From Actinomycetota bacterium (GTDB lineage: Bacteria; Actinomycetota; Actinomycetes; Streptosporangiales; Streptosporangiaceae): a DNA stretch of 8,587 nucleotides. Of this stretch, positions 1-5,164 are shown in pieces. Where the stretch lies: contig PMST01000528.1 of assembly GCA_003168295.1 (NCBI GenBank), positions 15,270 to 23,856 of the forward strand. The letters are read 5' to 3'. Position 1 is the stretch's first letter, and each line of letters begins with the position of its first letter. The notes beneath the pieces are model-generated. The model was not told the origin of the DNA. It searched no databases and saw only the letters and a program-made list of their open reading frames with translations. A program made the position numbers and the translations under genes.

Positions 1-180
1 CTGCCCGAACGCGTTCCCGACGTGCACGGCGTCCACGTCCCGGGCCGGAAGGCCGGCCGCCTCGAGCGTGCCCGCGACCGCCTCGTCTACCATGTCGGAG
101 ATCTCCAGGCCCTCGCGCGCGTAATTCCGGGCGAAATCGCTCTGGTAGCTGCCGGCGATCCATACGCTCGAATTGCCCAT
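1..180 (-). CDS. Thiolase-family protein (acetyl-CoA acetyltransferase-like), N-terminal part, runs off left edge
   Basis: The first 60 codons are visible, beginning at ATG 180-178. The translation starts MGNSSVWIAGSYQSDFARN and later reads DVDAVHVGNAFGQ. This fits the N-terminal layout of thiolases of the SCP2/acetyl-CoA acetyltransferase type: a short beta strand with I-A-G, a following S/T-D-F, an amphipathic helix, then AGL..DVD.V.VGN. The catalytic Cys and His residues lie outside the window, so activity cannot be judged. A GGAG Shine-Dalgarno (plus-strand 187-190) sits 6 nt before the ATG and supports this start. The gene is divergent from the MTHFR/LLM/acyl-CoA ligase operon and shares its intergenic region. 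Thiolases cleave or form beta-ketoacyl-CoA, which suits a neighbour that makes acyl-CoA. The family call is fairly sure; the substrate is unknown. Confidence 0.8.
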   Translation of the reverse strand, partial: MGNSSVWIAGSYQSDFARNYAREGLEISDMVDEAVAGTLEAAGLPARDVDAVHVGNAFGQ

Positions 181-227
181 GTCTGACTCCGACCCGTTAA
201 GCCTGCGACTGTTGCTCATACTACAAC

Positions 228-245
228 AGATGGAGTTACCCATCT
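228..245. repeat. Inverted repeat in divergent promoter region (possible operator)
   Basis: AGATGG (228-233) and CCATCT (240-245) are exact reverse complements separated by 6 nt. The site lies about 50 bp upstream of the thiolase start. On the minus strand it sits just before a TAGTAT hexamer (plus 218-223) that could be a -10 element. It may be a small operator, but 6-bp arms can occur by chance. Confidence 0.3.
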
Positions 246-296
246 AGGGCGAGAACTCCCGGGCGGGACCGGTGGCCGGGGGCACGAGGACGGCTC

Positions 297-332
297 CGTT
301 CCGTATCAGTGTTTTCCTGACTGAACGGAACG
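297..332. promoter_or_regulatory. Interrupted inverted repeat upstream of the MTHFR-methyltransferase operon
   Basis: CGTTCCGT (297-304) and ACGGAACG (325-332) are exact 8-bp reverse complements. Nested inside them are CAGT (307-310) and ACTG (320-323). The whole element is 36 bp, is AT-richer than its surroundings, and ends 29 bp before the start codon at 362. Its size and position fit a dimeric repressor operator (TetR type for instance) or a 5'-UTR hairpin. No regulator gene is present on this side of the window, so the binding protein is unknown. Confidence 0.5.
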
Positions 333-361
333 TGGCTCGGGCCGCATGAGATCCTGGCGCG

Positions 362-2206
362 ATGCGGATGCGGCCAGCCGGGCCCGGCCCCTACGACTCC
401 TGCCCGAAGCGGATGGCGATGGGACCGTGCGGCGGGGTGCGGGCCGACGGGAGCTGCGAGGTCTCGCCGCGGCTGTGCGTGTTCCCGGCCCCGGTGGAGT
501 GGACCGGACCGGCGCCTGCTTCGGTGCGGCTGCGGGCGGTGCCGCGGATCTTGACCGACTTCAGTTCGGAGCCCTGGTCGGCGGCGGTGCTCGCGTCGGT
601 GGCGGCCGTGCTCGCGCCCGCCTGCGACGCGGTGCTGGTCGGGGAGCACCAGGACCGGCCGGACTTCCCGCCCACGATGCACGCCTCGCTGCTGCTGGCG
701 GCGGGGGTCCGGCCGTGGATGACGCTGACCTGCCGGGACCGGAACCGGATCGTCCTGGAAGCCGAACTGACCGGCCTGCGCGAGCTGGGCGTGGACGCGG
801 TGCTGTGCGTGACCGGCGACGCCCGGGCCTACGACGTGCGGCCGGACGTGACCCAGGTCTTCGACCTGGACGGGACGCGGCTGGCCGCCCTGGCCGCGTC
901 GGTCGGGGTGCGGCCGGCCGTGGCGGAGACGCCCACCGCGCCGCCGCGGGCGCTGCGGGGGTTCCGGCTGTTCACCAAGCAGCGCGCCGGGGCGGCCGTC
1001 GCGGTGCTCAACCACGCCAGCGCGGGTACCGTGGCCGCTTTCATGGCGGCGGCGGCGCAGGCCGGCGTGACCATCCCGGTCATCGCCTCGGTCGCCGTCT
1101 TTACCGATGAGCTCTCGGCGTCCGTGCTCAGCGCGCTGCCCGGCCTGGAACTCGATCCGGCGGCGGTGCGCGCCGTGCTTTCCCGCCCCGACCCGGTCGC
1201 GGCCGGCATCGCGGCCGCGGCGCGCGAGGCCCGGGCGCTGCTCGCCATCCCCGGCGTGGCGGGCGTGAACATCTCCGGGCTGGCCTCGGCCCGCGGATAT
1301 GAGTTCGGCGCGCGGATCAAGGCCGAGGTGGCTGAGCTTATCCGGGCGCAGGACGATTTATCTGGGCGCAGGGCGATCATGTTATTCCGGCGGAGGGCGA
1401 TTTTGCGGTGGAGGGCGATCATGACCGGTGAGATGGACGAAGCGATGGAGGCCGAGTTCGACACGGTGGCCGAATGGACCGCGCAGGTAGCCGCCGACCT
1501 CGGCCCGGAGTACTTCATTCCGGCGGGCTGCCGGGGCAGCGGGCAGCCCGCGGCGCTGGACTGGCTGCTGGCGGGGCTGCGGGCGCGAGCCGGGGGGCTG
1601 CTGATCGACGTCGGGGCCGGTGTCGGCGGGCCCGCCGCCTACGCGGCCGCGCACACCGGCGTCCGGCCGGTGCTGACCGAACCCGAACCCGGTGCGTGCC
1701 GCGCGGCGGCCAGGCTCTTTGGCGGCCTTGTCATTCAGGCCGACGCCAGGGCGCTGCCGTTTCCTGACGCCGCGGCCAACGTGGTGTGGTCCCTGGGCGT
1801 GCTCTGCACCCTGGACGGCCCGCAGTCCCAGCTCGCCATGCTGCGGGAGATGCGCCGGTTGGCGCGCCCGGGCGGGCGAATCGGGCTGCTGGTCTACGTG
1901 GCCACCACGCCGGAGCTTGACGACCCGCCGGAGGGAAACCACTTCCCGACCCGCGGCGAGCTGGATGCCCTGCTTGGCTTCGCGGACCTCTCGCTGCTGC
2001 GGCAGGCGCAGGCCAGCGACCTGCCGGAGGCGTCCCCGGCGTGGCGGGACCGCACCGCCGCGGTCGAGCGGGAACTGCGGCGGCGGTACGGCGACACGCC
2101 GCAACTGACCGAAGCCAACGAGCAGAGCGACCGGATCGGCCACCTGCTCCGCTTGGGTCAGCTCACCGAGGAGGTCATGGTGCTGAGTGATAGAAACAGG
2201 CCGTGA
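362..2206 (+). CDS. MTHFR-like protein (Cys-rich MTHFR_C motif plus MTHFR barrel) fused to a class I SAM-dependent methyltransferase
   Basis: This 614-residue protein has three parts. Residues 11-44 hold a Cys motif (C14, C23, C32, C39, with GPCGG and DGSCEV) like the MTHFR_C domain, probably metal- or Fe-S-binding. Residues about 60-325 resemble the methylenetetrahydrofolate reductase barrel, notably CRDRNR (124-129) and LGVDAVLCVTGD (142-153). Residues about 360-610 form a Rossmann methyltransferase: DVGAGVGG (416-423) is SAM motif I, E440 follows the second strand, and DARALPF (461-467) is next. The linker (about 326-353) is Arg-rich with rare codons and an internal ATG at 1421. The start is ATG 362 (or 368); a TGA at 347-349 blocks extension, and no clear Shine-Dalgarno is seen. 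It is first in the operon, and its TGA overlaps the next start. MTHFR makes 5-methyl-THF; what the methyltransferase acts on is unknown. It could instead be two proteins. Confidence 0.82.
   Translation: MRMRPAGPGPYDSCPKRMAMGPCGGVRADGSCEVSPRLCVFPAPVEWTGPAPASVRLRAVPRILTDFSSEPWSAAVLASVAAVLAPACDAVLVGEHQDRPDFPPTMHASLLLAAGVRPWMTLTCRDRNRIVLEAELTGLRELGVDAVLCVTGDARAYDVRPDVTQVFDLDGTRLAALAASVGVRPAVAETPTAPPRALRGFRLFTKQRAGAAVAVLNHASAGTVAAFMAAAAQAGVTIPVIASVAVFTDELSASVLSALPGLELDPAAVRAVLSRPDPVAAGIAAAAREARALLAIPGVAGVNISGLASARGYEFGARIKAEVAELIRAQDDLSGRRAIMLFRRRAILRWRAIMTGEMDEAMEAEFDTVAEWTAQVAADLGPEYFIPAGCRGSGQPAALDWLLAGLRARAGGLLIDVGAGVGGPAAYAAAHTGVRPVLTEPEPGACRAAARLFGGLVIQADARALPFPDAAANVVWSLGVLCTLDGPQSQLAMLREMRRLARPGGRIGLLVYVATTPELDDPPEGNHFPTRGELDALLGFADLSLLRQAQASDLPEASPAWRDRTAAVERELRRRYGDTPQLTEANEQSDRIGHLLRLGQLTEEVMVLSDRNRP
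1348..1420 (+). repeat. Degenerate tandem repeat in the domain linker (AGGGCGAT units)
   Basis: The core octamer occurs four times: AGGACGAT at 1350, then AGGGCGAT at 1370, 1394 and 1412, at steps of 20, 24 and 18 bp. Each of the last three is followed within 5 nt by a potential start codon (ATG 1379, TTG 1403, ATG 1421), all in the frame of the fused gene. The translated linker contains RRAIM, RRAIL and RAIM. Two TTA codons, three AGG codons, TCT, ATT and TTG cluster here, unlike the flanking sequence. It looks like intergenic DNA captured as coding sequence. Confidence 0.7.
1410..1423 (+). promoter_or_regulatory. Candidate internal ribosome binding site and start for the methyltransferase half
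   Basis: GGAGGG (1410-1415) stands 5 nt before ATG 1421-1423, which is in frame with the 362-2206 reading frame (residue 354). The protein from here would begin MTGEMDEAMEAEF and contain the whole methyltransferase domain (261 residues). This is a far better Shine-Dalgarno than the one at the first gene start, so the methyltransferase may be made separately as well as, or instead of, as a fusion. Confidence 0.5.
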
Positions 2207-3258
2207 GCAACCAAGCTGGGCGCGGGTCGGCGCTTCCCGTGCTTTCTGTGTCGCTCGGGTTGTGGCAGGACCGGCCGGCCGTCGAGGTGGTGCGCACGGC
2301 GCAGGTCGCGGACGCGCTGGGCTACGGCGAGATCTGGATCGGCGAGATGGCCACCTTCGACGCCTTCGCGCTCGGCGCGATAGTGGCCGAACGGACCACC
2401 CGGGCCGCGCTGACCATCGGGCCGCTGGCCGTGGCGGTGCGGGACCCGGTCATGATCGCGATGGGCGCGGGCTCGCTGGCGGAGCTGACCGGGCGGACGG
2501 TGAACGTGGCGCTCGGCTCCTCCAGCCCGGTGGTGGTCCAGCAGTGGCACGGCCGCCGCCAGGAGCGCACCGCGCTCGCGCTGGCCGAGTCGGCCACCGC
2601 GGTCCGGACCCTGCTGGACGGCGGCAAGGCCGACGTAGCGGGCGAGGTCATCAGGACCCGGGGCTTCCGGCTCCGGACCAAGCCACCTTCCTCGCCGCTG
2701 ACGATAGCGGCGTTCGGGCGCGGTGCGGTCAAGGTGGCGGCGCGGCACGCAGACCGGATGGTGATCAACCTGGTGACGCCGAAGTCGGCGGCGCGGCTGG
2801 TGCAGATGCTGCACGACGAATGCCGGGCGGCCGGGCGGCCGGTGCCGCCGGTGGCGGCCTGGGTAGCGGCGGTCGTCTCTACGGGCCCGGCGGTCGTCTC
2901 TGCTGGCCCGGGTATTGAGCAGCTGCGGCGGGGGCTGGTCGCCTACATGTCCGCGCCCGGCTACGGCGAGATGTTCGCTGAGGCGGGCTTCGCCGACGTG
3001 GTGCGCTTCGCCCGGACCGGACCGCATCCGGGTGAGCTGCTGGCGGCGATCCCGCCGGAGATCGTCGGGCACGTGTCACTGGTCGGCGGCGAGCCGGGCG
3101 TGCGGGCCCGGATAGCCGAATACGCCGACGCCGGCGTGGACGAGATCGCGCTCGTGCCAGGATCGAGCGAGGCCGATCCGGCCGGGGTAGGTACGCTCAC
3201 CGCGCTGGCGCCGGAGCCGGGACCGGGAGTGGCGCCTTCGCCGGGGTCGGCGTCCTAG
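2203..3258 (+). CDS. LLM-class flavin/F420-dependent oxidoreductase
   Basis: This 351-residue protein belongs to the luciferase-like monooxygenase family (TIM barrel binding FMN or F420). It begins LSVSLGLWQDRPAVEVVRTA, then has ADALGYGEIWIGEM (36-49), a RAALTIGPLAVAVRDPVMIA stretch (67-86) and LTGRTVNVALGSSSP (95-109), a typical early-barrel layout. The opening resembles F420-dependent members of the mycobacterial Rv3093c type, but cofactor choice cannot be settled by eye. The GTG start overlaps the upstream TGA (GTGA), so translation is probably coupled; only a weak AACAGG precedes it. A seven-residue duplication (AVVSTGP/AVVSAGP, 223-236) lies in a probable loop. The last 20 or so residues are Pro/Gly/Ser-rich and probably disordered. 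The substrate is unknown; the neighbours suggest oxidation or reduction of an acid or acyl-CoA intermediate. Confidence 0.87.
   Translation: MSNQAGRGSALPVLSVSLGLWQDRPAVEVVRTAQVADALGYGEIWIGEMATFDAFALGAIVAERTTRAALTIGPLAVAVRDPVMIAMGAGSLAELTGRTVNVALGSSSPVVVQQWHGRRQERTALALAESATAVRTLLDGGKADVAGEVIRTRGFRLRTKPPSSPLTIAAFGRGAVKVAARHADRMVINLVTPKSAARLVQMLHDECRAAGRPVPPVAAWVAAVVSTGPAVVSAGPGIEQLRRGLVAYMSAPGYGEMFAEAGFADVVRFARTGPHPGELLAAIPPEIVGHVSLVGGEPGVRARIAEYADAGVDEIALVPGSSEADPAGVGTLTALAPEPGPGVAPSPGSAS
2868..2909 (+). repeat. 21-bp tandem duplication inside the LLM oxidoreductase gene
   Basis: Two adjacent 21-bp copies (2868-2888 and 2889-2909) differ at three positions only. They keep the frame and encode AVVSTGP followed by AVVSAGP. 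The duplication looks recent, since synonymous drift is small. Confidence 0.75.
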
Positions 3259-3263
3259 GGAGG
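3258..3263 (+). promoter_or_regulatory. Shine-Dalgarno for the acyl-CoA synthetase
   Basis: GGGAGG begins on the last base of the upstream TAG stop (3256-3258) and lies 4 nt before GTG 3268. It decides the GTG start, as no other start codon is as well placed. Confidence 0.7.
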
Positions 3264-3267
3264 AACA

Positions 3268-4989
3268 GTGGGGCTTCATCCGGCTGAGCGAGTCCGGGAG
3301 TACCGGGCGGCGGGCTACTGGAACGACGACATGATCGACGCGCTGCTGCGCGAGCGCGTCGCGGTGCACGGCGGCATACCGGCGATCGTCGACCCGCTGA
3401 ACCGGGACGCGCTGATGGACGGGCCGGTGCGCTCGCTGACCTGGCCGGAGCTGGACGAGCAGGTATCGCGGCTCGCGCAGGTGCTGCTGGCCGAGGGCAT
3501 CACGGCCGGGGACGTCGTCGGCATCCAGCTGCCTAACACCGTCGAGATCGCCGTCGCCTTCCTGGCCATCGTCCGGATCGGCGCGATCGTGGCCCCGTTT
3601 CCGGTCCAGTACCGCGCCTACGAGCTCGCTCACCTGTCCCACGTCGCGCAGGTGAAGCTGTTCATCACGGCCGGGCGCATCGGGCGGCGGCAGGCGGCGG
3701 CCGAGATCGCGGGGCTGCGAGAGCAGATCCCGTCGCTGCGCACCGTCGCCGCGTTCGGGCTTTCCGGGGTTTCCGGGGTTTCCGCAGTTTCGGGGACGGA
3801 GGGTGTCGTCGGGCTCGACGAGCGCATCGCGGCGGCCGGTGACCTCCGCGGGCTGGAGCGCTACCTGGCGTCGTGGTCGCCGGATCCGAACGACTGCGTG
3901 ACGATCTGCTGGACCTCCGGTACGGAAAGCACGCCCAAGGGCGTGCAGCGGACCCACTACGACTGGATGGCGATGTGCACGTCGACGGTCGAGGGCCCTG
4001 GCCTGACCGCCGATGACGTACTGCTCAACCCGTTCCCGATGGTGAACATGGCCGGCATCAACGGCATGTTCCTGCCCTGGCTCAAGGTCGGCGGGCTGCT
4101 GGTCCAGCACCATCCGTTCGACCTGGCCACGTTCTTGCGGCAGATCTCGCAGTACCGGGCGACCTACACGGTGGCGCCGCCCGCCCTGCTCACCACGCTG
4201 CTGCACAACGAGGCGCTGCTGGCGGCCGCTGACATCTCCTCGCTCCGGCTGCTCGGCTCCGGGTCGACCCCGCTGGCGCCGAGCCTGCTGCAGGGCTGGC
4301 ACGACAAATACGGTATCGAGATCCTCAACTTTTACGGCTCCAACGAGGGCATCGCGCTGCTTGGCACCCCCAAGGACATCCCCGATCCCGCCGTGCGGGC
4401 CCTGTACTTCCCTCGCTACGGCGCCCGGAACTGGTCCTTCTCGATGGCGCGCAGGACATTGGCGCGGATCGTGGACCCGCAGACGGACAAGGAGATCACC
4501 ACGGCGGGGGTGCCGGGCGAGCTGCGTATCAAGGGCCCCGGCGTGTTCCCCGGCTACCTGCCCGCCAGCGGAGTGCCCGACCCGTTCGACGACGACGGCT
4601 ACCTCAAGACCGGGGACATCCTGGAGATCGCCGGGGACGAGCTGCAGTACCTGCACTACGTCGACCGGTCCAAGGACATGGTCGTCCGTGGCGGCATGAA
4701 GATCTCCGCAGCCGAACTGGAAACCTTCGTCTCCGGTCACCCCAAGGTCGCCGACGTCGCCGTGGTGGCCTACCCGGACGAGATGCTGGGTGAGCGCGCG
4801 TGCGCGGTGATCGTTCCGCGGCCGGGCGAAACGGTGAGCCTGGCCGAGATCGTCGCGTACCTGCGTGAGCTGGGTATCGCCACCTTCAAGCTGCCCGAGC
4901 GGCTCGAACTGCGGGACGAACTGCCCCGCAACCCGTTGGGCAAGATACTTAAGCGTGAGCTACGCGAAGAATTGCGGCATTCCGGCTAA
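3268..4989 (+). CDS. Class I adenylate-forming acyl-CoA synthetase (AMP-dependent ligase)
   Basis: This 573-residue enzyme activates a carboxylic acid with ATP to an acyl-AMP and then to the CoA thioester. All hallmark motifs are present: the P-loop TSGTESTPKG (216-225), FYGSNEG (355-361), YLKTGD (445-450), the hinge DRSKDMVVRGGMKIS (466-480) and catalytic Lys559 in PRNPLGKILK. Length is normal. The N-terminus (REYRAAGYW) resembles ligases for cyclic or aromatic acids of the cyclohexanecarboxylate-CoA ligase type, but the substrate is not readable from sequence. An SGVSGVSAVSG insert (166-176), made by a 9-bp tandem repeat, sits in a surface segment before the P-loop. The gene is the third in the operon, 9 nt after the LLM gene with its Shine-Dalgarno touching that stop. 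The CoA product fits the divergent thiolase. Confidence 0.92.
   Translation: MGLHPAERVREYRAAGYWNDDMIDALLRERVAVHGGIPAIVDPLNRDALMDGPVRSLTWPELDEQVSRLAQVLLAEGITAGDVVGIQLPNTVEIAVAFLAIVRIGAIVAPFPVQYRAYELAHLSHVAQVKLFITAGRIGRRQAAAEIAGLREQIPSLRTVAAFGLSGVSGVSAVSGTEGVVGLDERIAAAGDLRGLERYLASWSPDPNDCVTICWTSGTESTPKGVQRTHYDWMAMCTSTVEGPGLTADDVLLNPFPMVNMAGINGMFLPWLKVGGLLVQHHPFDLATFLRQISQYRATYTVAPPALLTTLLHNEALLAAADISSLRLLGSGSTPLAPSLLQGWHDKYGIEILNFYGSNEGIALLGTPKDIPDPAVRALYFPRYGARNWSFSMARRTLARIVDPQTDKEITTAGVPGELRIKGPGVFPGYLPASGVPDPFDDDGYLKTGDILEIAGDELQYLHYVDRSKDMVVRGGMKISAAELETFVSGHPKVADVAVVAYPDEMLGERACAVIVPRPGETVSLAEIVAYLRELGIATFKLPERLELRDELPRNPLGKILKRELREELRHSG
3754..3795 (+). repeat. 9-bp tandem repeat (TTTCCGGGG) in the acyl-CoA synthetase gene
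   Basis: Two exact TTTCCGGGG units (3761-3769, 3770-3778) are followed by TTTCCGCAG (3779-3787) and a partial TTTCGGGG, and preceded by TTCGGGC. In frame it encodes LSGVSGVSAVSG. A related tract lies in the peptidase gene at 5304-5338. Confidence 0.75.
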
Positions 4990-5015
4990 AGCGTTTCTTT
5001 TGCGATAAGTACTCC

Positions 5016-5073
5016 GACTGTGGTTGTCTCGGCCGTCGATAGGGAAAGCCAGGCATGAGCTGAGGCAACAGTC
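5016..5073 (+). promoter_or_regulatory. Long RNA hairpin in the leader of the glutamic peptidase gene
   Basis: GTTGTCTCGGC (5023-5033) can pair over 11 bp with GCTGAGGCAAC (5059-5069), using two G-U pairs. After a 3-nt bulge, GACT (5016-5019) pairs with AGTC (5070-5073). The 25-nt loop is purine-rich (GGGAAAGCCAGGC). No U-tract follows, so a classical intrinsic terminator for the upstream operon is less likely, although actinobacterial terminators often lack one. It may be a 5'-UTR regulatory structure. I could not match it to a known riboswitch class. Confidence 0.45.
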
Positions 5074-5125
5074 CGGGGGCGGAAAGGTCCAGTTTTAACG
5101 CCATTTTCTCATGCGCTCGGCTGTT

Positions 5126-5138
5126 TTGATCTTATCAA
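5126..5138. repeat. Small inverted repeat before the peptidase gene
   Basis: TTGAT (5126-5130) and ATCAA (5134-5138) flank CTT. The site lies in a locally AT-rich stretch 15 bp before the Shine-Dalgarno, where a repressor could sit. The arms are short, so this is tentative. Confidence 0.25.
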
Positions 5139-5152
5139 CGGCTTAACGAGTA

Positions 5153-5159
5153 AAAGGAG
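5153..5159 (+). promoter_or_regulatory. Strong Shine-Dalgarno of the peptidase gene
   Basis: AAAGGAG lies 5 nt before ATG 5165 and fixes the start directly in front of the signal peptide. Confidence 0.8.
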
Positions 5160-5164
5160 CGCAT

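Noticed and set aside
61..67. An entry in the findings list at this position with empty text
   Set aside because: It is a blank entry that carries no claim and should be ignored.
236..1015. A 259-residue minus-strand frame overlapping the MTHFR gene
   Set aside because: Its composition is Arg/His/Pro-rich and it has no recognisable domain. The plus strand carries clear MTHFR motifs in the same place.
3076..4740. A 554-residue open frame on the minus strand opposite the LLM and acyl-CoA ligase genes
   Set aside because: It is rich in Arg, Gly, His and Asp-Arg pairs with no family motif, and it lies antisense to two well-supported genes. Long antisense frames are expected in very high-GC DNA.
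4990..5164. A c-di-AMP (ydaO-type) or c-di-GMP riboswitch before the peptidase gene
   Set aside because: GGGAAAGCCAGGC looked suggestive, but the other conserved strings of these classes are missing, so only an unclassified hairpin is reported.
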